From positions 1 to 64,000 of the forward strand of contig JAFWEX010000131.1 of the NCBI GenBank assembly GCA_017512705.1: a DNA stretch of 64,000 nucleotides. The letters run 5' to 3'. Under the pieces are notes generated by a model that ran no database searches, was not told the origin of the DNA, and saw only the letters and a list, made by a program, of their open reading frames with translations. The translations under genes were made by a program, and so were the position numbers. This DNA comes from Paenibacillus sp. (GTDB lineage: Bacteria > Bacillota > Bacilli > Paenibacillales > Paenibacillaceae). Below are positions 18,219-27,913 of this stretch, piece after piece. Position 1 is the stretch's first letter. Every line of letters begins with the position of its first letter.

Positions 18219-19454
18219 ATGGCTAAGGAAAAAATCGTACTCGCCTATTCTGGCGGGTTGGACACATCTGTAATTTTGAAATGGCTGAAAGAAACCTATG
18301 ATGCAGAGATCATTGCTTTTACCGCAGATATCGGTCAGAAGGATGAGCTTGATGGTCTGGAAGAAAAAGCACTCGCTACAGGCGCTTCCAAAGTATACAT
18401 CGATGATCTGCGCGATGAGTTCGCGAAAGATTTCATCTATCCAATGTTCCAGGCAGGTGCCCTCTATGAAGGCCAGTATCTGCTGGGCACAAGTATTGCG
18501 CGTCCGCTTATTGCTAAACGGATGGTAGATATTGCTCGTGCAGAAGGAGCGATAGCGATCGCTCACGGCGCTACGGGTAAAGGGAATGATCAGGTTCGCT
18601 TTGAGCTGAATGCAGCTGCGCTCACACCGGATATCCAAGTGATTGCGCCTTGGCGTCTGGAAGAGTTCCGTAACCAGTTCCCTGGACGTGCTGAGATGAT
18701 TGCCTATGCTGAGAAACACGGCATTCCGGTTACCGCTTCTGCGGCAAAACCTTATTCTACAGACCGCAACCTGCTGCATATCAGCTATGAGAGCGGTGTG
18801 CTTGAAGATCCATGGTTTGATCCGAGCACGGACGAGAACAAAGATATGTTCTTGCTGAGCAATGCACCTGAAGATGCGCCGGATCAAGCAGAGTATGTTG
18901 AACTGGAGTTTGAGCAAGGCAACTGTGTTGCTTTGAATGGCGAGCGTCTGAGCCCGCTGCAAGTAATGGAGCAACTGAATGAACTGGGCGGTAAGCACGG
19001 AATTGGCCGTGTCGATATGGTGGAGAACCGTTTTGTTGGCATGAAGAGCCGTGGCGTATACGAAACACCAGGTGGAACGATCTTATTCACTGCACATCGC
19101 AAAATGGAATCCATCACGATGGATCGTGAAGTGATGAACCTGCGTGACAGCTTGATCACACGCTACAGCACACTCGTATACAACGGTTTCTGGTTTGCGC
19201 CGGAACGTCTGGCGCTTCAAGCGTTGGTAACCGAGAGTCAGAAGAACGTCACGGGTACGGTGCGTGTGAAATTGTACAAAGGCAACGTTATTGGCGCAGG
19301 AGTGAAAAGCCCTGTCAGCTTGTACAACCCGGATATTGCTACGATGGAAGCCGACCCATCGGAGGCGTATGATCAAGGGGATGCAACAGGCTTTATCCGC
19401 CTGAACGCCCTGCGTCTGAAGGTACACTCTGGCGTGGAGCAGAACAAAAAATAA
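18219..19454 (+). CDS. argG: Argininosuccinate synthase
   Basis: 411 aa. It joins citrulline and aspartate using ATP. The N-terminal ATP loop [15 protein letters not shown], the [14 protein letters not shown] block and the ARPLIAKR region are intact. The ATG at 18219 follows GGGGAGGACC. It is 110 bp after argF and 110 bp before argH; no terminator separates them, so argFGH probably share a transcript. Confidence 0.96.
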   Translation: MAKEKIVLAYSGGLDTSVILKWLKETYDAEIIAFTADIGQKDELDGLEEKALATGASKVYIDDLRDEFAKDFIYPMFQAGALYEGQYLLGTSIARPLIAKRMVDIARAEGAIAIAHGATGKGNDQVRFELNAAALTPDIQVIAPWRLEEFRNQFPGRAEMIAYAEKHGIPVTASAAKPYSTDRNLLHISYESGVLEDPWFDPSTDENKDMFLLSNAPEDAPDQAEYVELEFEQGNCVALNGERLSPLQVMEQLNELGGKHGIGRVDMVENRFVGMKSRGVYETPGGTILFTAHRKMESITMDREVMNLRDSLITRYSTLVYNGFWFAPERLALQALVTESQKNVTGTVRVKLYKGNVIGAGVKSPVSLYNPDIATMEADPSEAYDQGDATGFIRLNALRLKVHSGVEQNKK

Positions 19455-19564
19455 ATGAAGAGCGTGATGCGTGTCACGCTGCATGATAATCACTGACAAG
19501 GCGGGCCGTTCTTGCATATTCTGGCAGGGACGGCTTTGTCCATGAGCGAAAGGGGATACTCACT

Positions 19565-20968
19565 GTGAGCAAGCTGTGGGGAGGACGTTTTACGAAGCAA
19601 ACCAACCATTTGGTTGAGGAATATACGGCATCCATTAACTTTGACAAAGCTTTGGCGGAAGAAGACATCCAAGGAAGCTTGGCCCACGTAACCATGCTGG
19701 GCAAATGCGGTATTTTGCCTGCAGAAGATGTGGAAACGATCAAAGAAGGTCTGATTACCGTTTTGCATAAAATTCGTGCAGGTGAAGTGGAATTCTCCGT
19801 ATCAGACGAAGACATTCACATGAACATTGAGAAAAATCTGATTGAGACGATCGGTCCAGTGGGCGGTAAATTGCATACAGGCCGCAGCCGGAATGATCAG
19901 GTGGCAACGGATATGCACTTATATCTGCGTGAGCGTGTCGTTGGATTCGTGGGCATGCTGCATGCGCTGCAGGAAGCACTGATCGGACAGGCTAAAGACA
20001 ATCTGGATACGATTGTACCGGGTTACACGCATCTGCAACGTGCACAGCCGATTCTGTTCGCACATCACTTGATGGCATATGTGTCGATGTTCCAACGGGA
20101 CGCTGAGCGTCTGATGGATAGCTACAAACGGATTAACGTACTGCCGCTGGGTGCAGGGGCGCTTGCAGGTACAACGTTCCCGATTGACCGTCACTTTGTA
20201 GCAGAGCAGCTTGGCTTTGATGGAGTATACGAGAACAGTCTGGATGCGGTAAGTGACCGTGACTTCATTGTGGAGTTCCTGGCAGCGGCATCCCTGATCA
20301 TGACTCACTTGTCCCGTCTGAGTGAAGAGCTGGTGTTGTGGAGCAGTACAGAGTTTAGTTTTGTGGAGTTGGATGATGCGTTCTGCACAGGCAGCAGCAT
20401 TATGCCGCAAAAGAAAAATCCGGATGTGCCTGAGCTAGTTCGTGGTAAAACCGGACGGGTATACGGCAATCTGATTGGATTGCTGACTGTGCTGAAGTCT
20501 CTCCCGCTCGCTTACAACAAGGACATGCAGGAAGATAAAGAGGGTATGTTTGACACAGTAGCGACACTGGAGGGGGCATTACAGTTGTTTGCTCCGATGA
20601 TTGCTACGATGAAAGTGAACAAGGATCGCATGCGTCAAGCGGTGAATCAAGACTTCTCCAATGCAACGGATATTGCTGATTTCCTCGTAGGCGAGGGTCT
20701 GCCTTTCCGTCAAGCTCACGAGGTGATTGGTAAAACGGTATTGTATTGCATCCAGAACGGCAAATACTTGCTCGATCTGACAATTGATGAATTCAAGCAA
20801 TTCTCACCGCTGTTCGATGAACGGATCTATGATGTACTGCAGCCGGAAGCGGTAGTCAACGCTCGTAATGTATACGGTGGCACAGCATCTGGGCAAGTGG
20901 CAGAGGCGATTGCTCGCAGTGAGAAGTTACTTACGCAGACAGAACAATGGATTGAAAACCGCGGTTAA
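19565..20968 (+). CDS. argH: Argininosuccinate lyase
   Basis: 467 aa. It splits argininosuccinate into arginine and fumarate, the last step. It has the fumarase-superfamily signature [12 protein letters not shown] with the catalytic serine on a mobile loop, plus [10 protein letters not shown] and [12 protein letters not shown]. The start is GTG at 19565 with GAAAGGGG upstream, giving MSKLWGGRF, the standard N-terminus. It is the last gene before a large terminator. Confidence 0.96.
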   Translation: MSKLWGGRFTKQTNHLVEEYTASINFDKALAEEDIQGSLAHVTMLGKCGILPAEDVETIKEGLITVLHKIRAGEVEFSVSDEDIHMNIEKNLIETIGPVGGKLHTGRSRNDQVATDMHLYLRERVVGFVGMLHALQEALIGQAKDNLDTIVPGYTHLQRAQPILFAHHLMAYVSMFQRDAERLMDSYKRINVLPLGAGALAGTTFPIDRHFVAEQLGFDGVYENSLDAVSDRDFIVEFLAAASLIMTHLSRLSEELVLWSSTEFSFVELDDAFCTGSSIMPQKKNPDVPELVRGKTGRVYGNLIGLLTVLKSLPLAYNKDMQEDKEGMFDTVATLEGALQLFAPMIATMKVNKDRMRQAVNQDFSNATDIADFLVGEGLPFRQAHEVIGKTVLYCIQNGKYLLDLTIDEFKQFSPLFDERIYDVLQPEAVVNARNVYGGTASGQVAEAIARSEKLLTQTEQWIENRG

Positions 20969-21006
20969 GGATGTTCGTGGAATGACCGTGTAAAAGTGAC
21001 CATACA

Positions 21007-21085
21007 AAAGCAGGCTGAAATGAAATGTACCTCTGGGTGATCTGTGGTAACAGAGGGGCAGTTCAGTTCAAGCCTGCTTTTTATT
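21007..21085. terminator. Terminator between argH and the convergent esterase gene
   Basis: AAAGCAGGCTGAA (21007-21019) pairs with TTCAAGCCTGCTTT (21067-21080), and an inner CCTCTG/CAGAGG stem (21030-21035 and 21051-21056) sits in the loop. T runs follow on the plus strand. The esterase stop codon is only a few bases away, so the structure can end both transcripts. Confidence 0.75.
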
Positions 21086-21089
21086 ATTT

Positions 21090-21878
21090 TTACTTTTGTT
21101 GTGGCAGAGGTAACCACTGAAGTACATCTTGAATCTTCTTGTCCCAATAACCCCACTCATGTTCACCAGGTTCTTCCTCATATGTTAATTGGAAGTCTGT
21201 TTCAGCACAAGCTTTACGGAACGTTTGATTGTCTTCATACAGGAAGTCTTCTGTCCCACAGCACTGATAGAGAAGAGGACGCGGACCAGAAAAAGGTTCA
21301 CTTTTTTTGATCAAATGAATCAAATCATTATCTGAACCTGCAAATTGAGGACCAAAGATGCGTAACAACTCGGTCTGCGGCAAGGCGGAAGGAACGTCGT
21401 TGTTCATATGAGCGGCCATATCGAGAGCACCAGATAGACTTGCGGCAGCTGCATACTGATCGGGTTTGAGGAGAGCCAGCTTGAACGCACCATATCCACC
21501 CATCGAGAGGCCAGCAACGAAATTATCTTCACGTTTAGGAGATAGCGGGAAAAAGGAGCGAGCAAGTGTAGGTAATTCCTCACTGATGAATGTCCAGTAA
21601 CGCCCACCTTCTGCCATATCCGTGTAGAAGCTGCGATGAACCTGAGGCATCACAACTGCAATGCCGAGGGATGCGACGTAACGTTCAATCGATGTGCGGC
21701 GGAGCCAGATGGAATCATCGTCAGACATGCCGTGAAGCAAGTACAGCGTAGGGTGTAAACCGGAACCTGTGACATTTTCCATCCCGATTTGATTATGAGT
21801 CTGCTGTGGAAGAATCACGTGCATACTTGTACTTAATCCGAGTGTGTCCGAGTAGAAATCACATTTAATGAGTGCCAT
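21090..21878 (-). CDS. Alpha/beta-hydrolase esterase (EstA / esterase D family)
   Basis: 262 aa, cytoplasmic. The nucleophile elbow GLSMGGYGA gives Ser125, the acid is probably Asp211 (GTEDFLY) and the histidine His240 (GEHEWGYWD). The oxyanion region [11 protein letters not shown] is near residue 46. This is the tributyrin-esterase / S-formylglutathione-hydrolase type, and the substrate is unknown. It is transcribed alone toward argH. The start ATG at 21878 has GAAAGGGG upstream on the minus strand. Confidence 0.86.
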   Translation of the reverse strand: MALIKCDFYSDTLGLSTSMHVILPQQTHNQIGMENVTGSGLHPTLYLLHGMSDDDSIWLRRTSIERYVASLGIAVVMPQVHRSFYTDMAEGGRYWTFISEELPTLARSFFPLSPKREDNFVAGLSMGGYGAFKLALLKPDQYAAAASLSGALDMAAHMNNDVPSALPQTELLRIFGPQFAGSDNDLIHLIKKSEPFSGPRPLLYQCCGTEDFLYEDNQTFRKACAETDFQLTYEEEPGEHEWGYWDKKIQDVLQWLPLPQQK

Positions 21879-22071
21879 GTCGAAAAGTAACCCCTTTCAT
21901 AAATGGATGTTCAAAATAATGTTCATTTGCAGCAGGGAGAACAGAGAATAAGGTATTTTGGGCTGCAACTCAAGGGTATACCCAAAATGGAGCAAATGCA
22001 ATGATAGGGTACACTTATGCACCATACAAATAAGAGGGATAAATTTTTTTGGATTTGAACTTTCTTCCATC

Positions 22072-22100
22072 TTTACAACGTAACAATGTTTTGTTACACT
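22072..22100 (+). promoter_or_regulatory. Promoter with overlapping palindromic operator, upstream of yhbD
   Basis: TTTACA (22072-22077), a 17-bp spacer and TACACT (22095-22100) form a plausible promoter. A perfect 7-bp inverted repeat, GTAACAA (22080-22086) and TTGTTAC (22091-22097), overlaps the spacer and -10 region, the position of a repressor site. The gene it serves encodes a MerR-like HTH protein, so self-control is possible. The rest of the 248-bp gap from the esterase shows nothing else. Confidence 0.45.
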
Positions 22101-22126
22101 GATTTTAATGAAAAGGGGGTCCTGAA

Positions 22127-22750
22127 ATGACGGATGATTTGATCTCCAAAAAAGAGTTGCTTGATTTGACAGGCATTTCTTATGGTCAATTGTATCGTTG
22201 GAAACGAAAAAATCTGATTCCCGAGGAATGGTTTATACGTAAGTCCTCCTTTACAGGACAGGAAACATTTTTTCCAAAACAACAAATTTTACAACGAATC
22301 GATAAGATCCTGCACATGAAAGATGGTTTGTCACTGGATGAACTGGCAGACGTGTTCTCCCCAACTCTGGGTGACGTTGAGATGTCGGATCAGCAACTGC
22401 TAGATCGCAACATTGTTTCACTGTCTTCGCTTGACCTGTTAAATGAGGCTGGGCGACAGCAATCCTTATATGGTCTAGAACAAATTATGATGCTCTATGT
22501 ACTTGAGAGACTGCTTCTGAGCGGGGATATCACTCAACAGGAAGGGTTACTGCTGGTGGATGTGATGTCCGAACACTACTACCGATTCCGAGACCGCGCC
22601 AGTGAACTGCTGCTTATTCGTAAAATGGGCGTACCAACATTTATGCTGGTGAACTCAGGGGCAGAGCTTTATTTTGATCCAGGTGTGAAAGTGGTGCTCC
22701 GCATTCCGCTGGCAACGTTCATGGAAGAATTGAAACTTAAATTGGGCTGA
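22127..22750 (+). CDS. yhbD: YhbD-like protein with MerR-type helix-turn-helix
   Basis: 207 aa. The N-terminus (ISKKELLDLTGISYGQLYRWKRKNLIPEEWF) reads as a MerR-like winged HTH, and the rest is a largely helical DUF4004 region with no recognised ligand site. The ATG at 22127 has AAAAGGGGGTCC upstream. A bactofilin gene follows within 14 bp, the same pairing as yhbD-yhbE-yhbF in Bacillus, so the two probably share a transcript. It may regulate the bactofilin; this is inference from context. Confidence 0.78.
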   Translation: MTDDLISKKELLDLTGISYGQLYRWKRKNLIPEEWFIRKSSFTGQETFFPKQQILQRIDKILHMKDGLSLDELADVFSPTLGDVEMSDQQLLDRNIVSLSSLDLLNEAGRQQSLYGLEQIMMLYVLERLLLSGDITQQEGLLLVDVMSEHYYRFRDRASELLLIRKMGVPTFMLVNSGAELYFDPGVKVVLRIPLATFMEELKLKLG

Positions 22751-22764
22751 GGGGGATTATGCGA

Positions 22765-23592
22765 ATGGAAGAACGTCATTTGAGAAACGATCTGAATGTT
22801 ACAGGGTCTCGTAAAACTGAAGGAGGGGAATACCACCGGGTTAATATTGATGGGATGGCTAAACTGGATGGCGATCTGGATTGTTCCTTTCTGAGCGTTA
22901 ATGGCACACTGAAAATCTATGGTTCCCTCGTCTCTGATAGTACAACGGTGAACGGAATGGCCAAAGTAGAAGGAGAACTGCGTACCCAATCTCTCGATGT
23001 CAATGGAACCCTTGGAGTCCTCGGAGCAGCTCGTGCCGAGAACACGAATGTTAACGGCATGTGTACGATTAACGGTCCACTAGTTAGCTCTCGCTTCCGT
23101 GTCGATGGTATGGCGACGGTAAAAGGGGACTTGTCATCACCGGAATTCACAGTGAACGGAAAGTGTAATGTGCACGGTAGTGTGGACGGAGAGCGTATCG
23201 ATATTGGCGGTATGGTCACGATTGATGGAGATGTGCAGGGAGAGACGGTGAATGTTCAGGGGAATATTAAAGTGGGGGGATTGCTTAACGCAGACAGTGT
23301 GGACATTCGTTTATACACCTCCTCTTCAGCAAGAGAAGTAGGTGGGGAGCGCATTGATATTCGGCGTAGAGAACGAAGTGGATTCTGGAAAGCACTCGGC
23401 TTGGGCGGTGCACCATCCTTCAGTGCTCAATTGATTGAGGGAGATGAAATTGTGCTGGAAGATACCGAAGCCGGTACGGTTAGAGGTACTAGAGTTCATA
23501 TTGGACGGGGATGCAATATCCAATTTGTGGAATATTCCGGAGAGCTATCCGTTGATCCGGAAGCGAAAGTGGGTCATAGCGTACGAATCTAG
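22765..23592 (+). CDS. Bactofilin-like polymer-forming protein (YhbE/YhbF type)
   Basis: 275 aa. From residue ~25 to ~180 it is a chain of beta-helix turns marked by a recurring V-N/D-G-M/T/K unit about every 18 residues (VNGTLKIYGSL, VNGMAKVEGEL, VNGTLGVLGAA, VDGMATVKGDL and others). A basic segment (RRRERSGFWKALGLGG) and a second short beta region (GTRVHIGRGCNIQFVEYSG) follow. Bactofilins polymerise without nucleotide into membrane-linked filaments. ATG 22765 is preferred to 22759 because GAGGGGG at 22749-22755 is then well spaced. It is longer and more repetitive than classic single-domain bactofilins. Confidence 0.78.
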   Translation: MEERHLRNDLNVTGSRKTEGGEYHRVNIDGMAKLDGDLDCSFLSVNGTLKIYGSLVSDSTTVNGMAKVEGELRTQSLDVNGTLGVLGAARAENTNVNGMCTINGPLVSSRFRVDGMATVKGDLSSPEFTVNGKCNVHGSVDGERIDIGGMVTIDGDVQGETVNVQGNIKVGGLLNADSVDIRLYTSSSAREVGGERIDIRRRERSGFWKALGLGGAPSFSAQLIEGDEIVLEDTEAGTVRGTRVHIGRGCNIQFVEYSGELSVDPEAKVGHSVRI

Positions 23593-23693
23593 CCAAGATT
23601 GATTCGTATGTCCTTACGAGTCGCTTCGAGCGGTAGAAATCGTAAGTATGTGTCCCTCCAAGGTAGAGGGGGAAGATAGGGACCTTTGCTATA

Positions 23694-23721
23694 AAGCAAT
23701 CAGTCCATGGACTGATTGCTT
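23694..23721 (+). terminator. Perfect palindrome after the bactofilin gene
   Basis: AAGCAATCAGTCCA (23694-23707) and TGGACTGATTGCTT (23708-23721) are exact inverted copies, followed by a T-rich stretch (GTTGTGTCTTTT). It probably ends the yhbD transcript. Its right arm supplies a weak -35 for the next promoter. Confidence 0.6.
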
Positions 23722-23743
23722 GTTGTGTCTTTTCAGATATAAT
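23716..23743 (+). promoter_or_regulatory. Probable promoter of the MFS gene
   Basis: A perfect TATAAT at 23738-23743 with a weak TTGCTT at 23716-23721 (16-bp spacer). The -35 lies in the palindrome described above. Confidence 0.4.
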
Positions 23744-23787
23744 AATGCAGTCATATGAATAGAACGGAAATGGAGAGATTGATAACA

Positions 23788-25350
23788 ATGACTGCACGTC
23801 ATAACAAGGTTGGTTTTGTGCTCGCAGGTCTGCTGCTCAGCATCTTAATGGCTTCTATGGATAACACCATCGTGGCTACGGCGATGGGAGATATCGTCGG
23901 CAAGCTGGGAGGGCTCGACAAGTTTGTCTGGGTCACCTCCGCGTATATGGTGGCCGAGATGGCAGGTATGCCGATCTTCGGTAAACTGTCCGATATGTAT
24001 GGACGGAAAAAGTTTTTTGTCTTTGGAATTATCGTGTTTATGCTTGGCTCAGCTTTGTGCGGAACCGCGACAACTATCGTGGAATTAACGATGTACAGAG
24101 CGATTCAAGGAATTGGTGCAGGTGCACTGATACCGATTGCTTTTACGATCATGTTCGATGTGGTCGCCCCGGAATCCCGGGGGAAGCTTGGTGGATTGTT
24201 TGGAGCAGTTTTCGGTCTCTCAAGTGTATTCGGACCGCTACTCGGGGCGTACATTACAGAGTATGCCACATGGGAATGGGTATTTTATATCAACCTGCCG
24301 CTAGGATTGATTGCATTTCTGTTTATCGCATTTTTCTATAAAGAATCTCATCAACATCAATCGCAGCAGATCGACTGGCTCGGTGCAGTTACGCTGATTG
24401 GTGCAGTAGTCTGTCTGATCTTTGCTCTGGAGCTGGGTGGTAAAACATATGCATGGGACTCCGCACAGATATTGGGGCTGTTTGCCGGATTTGTTGTGCT
24501 GGCACTGCTCTTCCTGTATGCAGAGACGAAGGCCAAAGAGCCCATCATTACCTTCAGCATGTTCCGCAAGCGGGTATACTGGTCAAGCAACGTAATCGCG
24601 ATGTTCAGTGGTGCCGCTTTTATTACGGCTTCTGTGTATATTCCGATTTTCATTCAGGGTGTACTCGGCGGCAAAGCAACCAATTCGGGTCTAGTCCTGC
24701 TTCCGATGATGCTCGGATCTGTAGTAACGGCTTCCTTGGGTGGTGTACTCATGACCAAGATTAAGTACCGCAGCATTATGATTCCCACTTTAGCTTTGCT
24801 AGGTCTAGGTCTGGGCTTGCTCACTACACTGGATGAAAGTTCATCCCTGTGGACGATTCGGGTATATATGGTCATGATTGGTCTGGGTGTTGGTGCATCC
24901 TTCTCGGTGCTCAGTAATGCGGCTATGAATGCATTTGAACCACAACGACGCGGTGCAGCCAGCTCTACGTTGAACTTCCTGCGATCTCTGGGGATGACGA
25001 TGGGCATCACGATCTTTGGGATCATCCAGAGCCAAGTGTTTACGCGCAAAATGACGGACAGTATGGCTAGTGCTGCTGGAGAAGTTGGTGCATCAGCTGG
25101 AGTGCCTGCTGGGGGCGTACCTGCGGGCATGAACCTGACAGACCCACATGCATTGTTATCACCGGAACTTCGCCAAGGCATTCCACCACAGGTGCTGGAC
25201 GCAATTACTCATGCGTTGTCATCTTCCATTGTGCAGCTGTTCGCCTGGGCTGTTATTCCGGCAGTCCTCGCATTGATCGCATCCTTCTTCATGGGGAACG
25301 AGAAAATGGTTGTGGGAGAGGAGCAGCACGAGTACACTGCTGGGCATTAA
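23788..25350 (+). CDS. MFS multidrug exporter, DHA2 family (14 helices)
   Basis: 520 aa from the ATG at 23788 (GGAGAG 10 nt upstream; in-frame ATGs at 23755 and 23767 lack a site). Drug:proton antiporter of the EmrB/QacA type. Motif D1 (MASMDNTIVATAMGDI) is in helix 1, motif A (GKLSDMYGRKKFF) between helices 2 and 3, and motif C-like Gly/Pro blocks (GAVFGLSSVFGPLLGAYI) in helix 5. A Gly/Ala/Pro-rich stretch (residues ~440-465) lies before the last helix. It has its own promoter and terminator. Substrate unknown. Confidence 0.9.
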   Translation: MTARHNKVGFVLAGLLLSILMASMDNTIVATAMGDIVGKLGGLDKFVWVTSAYMVAEMAGMPIFGKLSDMYGRKKFFVFGIIVFMLGSALCGTATTIVELTMYRAIQGIGAGALIPIAFTIMFDVVAPESRGKLGGLFGAVFGLSSVFGPLLGAYITEYATWEWVFYINLPLGLIAFLFIAFFYKESHQHQSQQIDWLGAVTLIGAVVCLIFALELGGKTYAWDSAQILGLFAGFVVLALLFLYAETKAKEPIITFSMFRKRVYWSSNVIAMFSGAAFITASVYIPIFIQGVLGGKATNSGLVLLPMMLGSVVTASLGGVLMTKIKYRSIMIPTLALLGLGLGLLTTLDESSSLWTIRVYMVMIGLGVGASFSVLSNAAMNAFEPQRRGAASSTLNFLRSLGMTMGITIFGIIQSQVFTRKMTDSMASAAGEVGASAGVPAGGVPAGMNLTDPHALLSPELRQGIPPQVLDAITHALSSSIVQLFAWAVIPAVLALIASFFMGNEKMVVGEEQHEYTAGH

Positions 25351-25408
25351 AGTTGAAGAAGAAACAAACACATATATGAAAGAAAGTTGCCACATATAAA
25401 AAATTAAG

Positions 25409-25454
25409 AAACATGTCTCAATCCCGTGCATGGGTGTGAGACATGTTTTTTTAT
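25409..25454. terminator. Bidirectional terminator between the MFS and VanW genes
   Basis: AAACATGTCTCA (25409-25420) pairs exactly with TGAGACATGTTT (25437-25448), with T residues on the right and A residues on the left, so it can act for both convergent genes. Confidence 0.85.
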
Positions 25455-25538
25455 TTCTTACATATCATTCGTATCATTTGTAACATTCCTACGGCCTTAA
25501 AACTTATGTTCAAGTTGGACGTCCATTTACACTTCGAT

Positions 25539-26972
25539 TTAAGGCAAATTCCCCTCACGAATGCCATCCTCCACGACAGATGGTTGTTCCGGATCGGGCA
25601 TGCTCATGTGACCTGAACGTGCAATGAGACGACTCTGGGCCTTGTAGATATCGCGTGAGATCGTTTTGGATTCAACCACTTTGCCATCCACTTTTTTGAT
25701 ACGAACGGTCTCGACAATATAACCGGGCTGTCCATTCTGAAGGACTTGTTGGACCCCGTCAGGAAGCATATTGCTGGATACATATTTTACAGGTGCACTC
25801 AGTGTCTCGATCGTACGAGACTCCACCGCATAACTGACGTTCTCCGGGAATGTTCCGAAAAACTTCACGACCAGACGATGGTTCTCCACCTTCGCTTGTA
25901 TCAATAAAGACTTCTCGGTGCTGTTACGAAAGCGAAAGTTGATCGCGCCGGAGGCAAAGGTAGCATCCAGTCCTTTCGGCAAATACTTCACTGGCACTGA
26001 ATGATTACGCCGCTCAATAATATCCAGACCGGTCAGAAGGGCAGCGTTATAAACGGTGCTAGATACCTGACAGATCCCTCCTCCGATCCCCGGTGTCAAC
26101 CGTCCATTAACAATGACAGGTGCTTCCTGGAAGCCATATTCCTTCTCCGCTTTCCGAATCACTTTTTCATAGTCGAACACACCGCCAGGAGGTAAAATCA
26201 TTCCGTGAATAGCCTGGGCCGCCGAGCTGACATTATGTATCCGGCCTTCGCTGCTGTTTCCCAGTCCTGTAGAGAATTGAATAATTTTACGGTCGATGCC
26301 CTCCTTCTTTAATGAATCAATGGTTACATCCGGTTTTAAAGTGTACACAGGCAAGAGGATACGGATTGGATCATGATGTTCTCCATCTTTCACGTCATTC
26401 AGATCCCATTGCATCTTGTTTTGTATAAGGGTGCGGAGTGTTTTCCAATCAATTCGGCGCACGCTTTTCTCCGGAATGTATTGTACTTTGTCATTAGCGG
26501 TGATCCGGCGGACGGCTTCCGTTGGCACACCGAAGGTTTCTTTTTCCCAGGCAGGGCTAAGCAGTTGTTGTAAGGTCTGTTCGCTATAGTTCATATCCAA
26601 AAGGAAGCTCTGGGGAAACTGATATCTTGCATAAGCTCGCTCCCACAGGTTTCCCTCATCCAGCTGTTTGACGGCGGCCTCGAAGAGGTGCGCATTATAA
26701 CTCAGCCCTAGATCGGCTGCGGTAATTGTCATCGTGATTGGGTCAGGTTCAGCTACCTCAAGGGTGACGGGCCAGTCCTCCAATTGTTCAATACGCTTGT
26801 GTAGTTCTGCCAGCACTTCCTTCCGATGTTTGCCATCAAGTACCCAGCCACTGATCTGCACGCCCTTGGGCAACGTTGGCTGATTCACGTACATATAGAG
26901 CAGTCCGTAGGATGCGGAGCCGATCAAAAGTAGAGAGAACAGGACGATGACCGTTACATGTATTTTTTTCAT
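25539..26972 (-). CDS. VanW family protein with G5 domain, membrane-anchored
   Basis: 477 aa. A short basic start and one membrane helix (residues ~5-22) place the rest outside the cell. Next comes a PG_binding_4-like region (~60-170). The VanW domain follows (~235-365, with PPGGVFDYEKVI, GGGICQVSSTVYNAAL and ERRNHSVPV), then a C-terminal G5 domain (~375-455, SRTIETLSAPVKYVSS ... ETVRIKKVDGKVV). The architecture matches Bacillus YoaR-type proteins. Probable role in binding or handling cell-wall glycopeptide; no activity is established. The start is set at 26972 (MKKIHVTV, AAAGGGGCG upstream) instead of a longer frame to 27038. It is divergent from ftsEX and shares a spacer with a WalR-like box. 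Confidence 0.87.
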   Translation of the reverse strand: MKKIHVTVIVLFSLLLIGSASYGLLYMYVNQPTLPKGVQISGWVLDGKHRKEVLAELHKRIEQLEDWPVTLEVAEPDPITMTITAADLGLSYNAHLFEAAVKQLDEGNLWERAYARYQFPQSFLLDMNYSEQTLQQLLSPAWEKETFGVPTEAVRRITANDKVQYIPEKSVRRIDWKTLRTLIQNKMQWDLNDVKDGEHHDPIRILLPVYTLKPDVTIDSLKKEGIDRKIIQFSTGLGNSSEGRIHNVSSAAQAIHGMILPPGGVFDYEKVIRKAEKEYGFQEAPVIVNGRLTPGIGGGICQVSSTVYNAALLTGLDIIERRNHSVPVKYLPKGLDATFASGAINFRFRNSTEKSLLIQAKVENHRLVVKFFGTFPENVSYAVESRTIETLSAPVKYVSSNMLPDGVQQVLQNGQPGYIVETVRIKKVDGKVVESKTISRDIYKAQSRLIARSGHMSMPDPEQPSVVEDGIREGNLP

Positions 26973-27066
26973 AAGCAAACGCCCCTTTTGGCTTCGGTTG
27001 TTCCGAAATTCGTAACATGTTCTATCTATATGATCCAAGTGTGAAAAACTTTCGGGTACTCAATAG

Positions 27067-27083
27067 GTAACAAATTTGTTACA
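27067..27083 (-). promoter_or_regulatory. WalR-box-like site between the VanW gene and ftsE
   Basis: On the minus strand the sequence reads TGTAAC, five bases, TGTTAC, an exact fit to the WalR (YycF) consensus TGTWAH-N5-TGTWAH. The same bases form a perfect 16-bp palindrome GTAACAAATTTGTTAC (27067-27082) on the plus strand. It overlaps a possible ftsE -10 (TACAAT 27080-27085). FtsEX, the M23 protein and the VanW protein are all cell-wall functions of the kind WalRK controls. Confidence 0.5.
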
Positions 27084-27226
27084 ATAAACTTCATATGAAT
27101 TCATGCTTCACTATGAAAAGTGAGTCGAGGCTGATTTTTTCCTGATGAAATTCAGGTTCTTTTAAAGGAAATGCCGGGATTATGTCGAAATGATAATGGC
27201 TAACTATGCGAGCAGGAAGTGATGAT

Positions 27227-27913
27227 GTGATAGAAATGCAGGACGTGTGGAAGACCTATGCCAATGGTACCCACGCATTACAAGGGGTGTCGGTGAAGAT
27301 CGACCGCAATGAATTTGTCTATATCGTCGGTCCATCCGGTGCGGGCAAATCAACATTTATGAAACTGATGTACAGAGAAGAAGTTCCAACCAAAGGGCAG
27401 ATATCCATCAACGGATTTAATATTGGTAAGTTGAAACCACGTAAAATTCCTTACGTGCGCCGTAACATCGGCGTGGTATTTCAGGATTTCCGACTGTTGC
27501 CGAAGATGACGGCATTTGAGAATGTGGCATTTGCAATGGAAGTCATTGAAGCGCCGAAGCGGCATATCAAAAAACGAGTTATGGAAGTGCTTGATCTGGT
27601 AGGTTTGCGCAGCAAAGCCAATCGGGAGCCTTCACAGCTATCCGGTGGTGAGCAGCAGCGGATTGCTATCGCTCGGGCGATTGTGAACAATCCTTCCGTT
27701 ATTATTGCGGACGAGCCTACAGGGAATTTGGACCCGGAGACGTCATGGGGCATTATGCAATTGCTGGACGAGATTAATTTCCGAGGAACAACGATTGTTA
27801 TGGCTACACACAACAAGGATATTGTAAATACGATGCGCAAACGGGTTATCGCCATTGAACGCGGACAGATTGTACGGGATCAGATGAGAGGGGAATACGG
27901 TTATGAATTTTAG
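27227..27913 (+). CDS. ftsE: Cell-division ABC transporter ATP-binding protein FtsE
   Basis: 228 aa. Walker A GPSGAGKS, signature LSGGEQQR and Walker B VIIADEPTGNLD are intact. FtsE powers FtsX to switch on a periplasmic or extracellular wall hydrolase rather than to transport. The GTG at 27227 (AGGAAGTGAT upstream) gives the family N-terminus VIEMQDVWKTY; the ATG at 27206 is less likely. The last 11 nt overlap ftsX, showing translational coupling. Confidence 0.95.
   Translation: MIEMQDVWKTYANGTHALQGVSVKIDRNEFVYIVGPSGAGKSTFMKLMYREEVPTKGQISINGFNIGKLKPRKIPYVRRNIGVVFQDFRLLPKMTAFENVAFAMEVIEAPKRHIKKRVMEVLDLVGLRSKANREPSQLSGGEQQRIAIARAIVNNPSVIIADEPTGNLDPETSWGIMQLLDEINFRGTTIVMATHNKDIVNTMRKRVIAIERGQIVRDQMRGEYGYEF

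Noticed and set aside
18135..18998. Minus-strand open frame opposite argG
   Set aside because: Shadow frame of a conserved gene with no family features.
22080..22097. WalR box at the yhbD promoter
   Set aside because: The hexamers TGTAAC and TGTTAC are seven bases apart on the minus strand instead of five.
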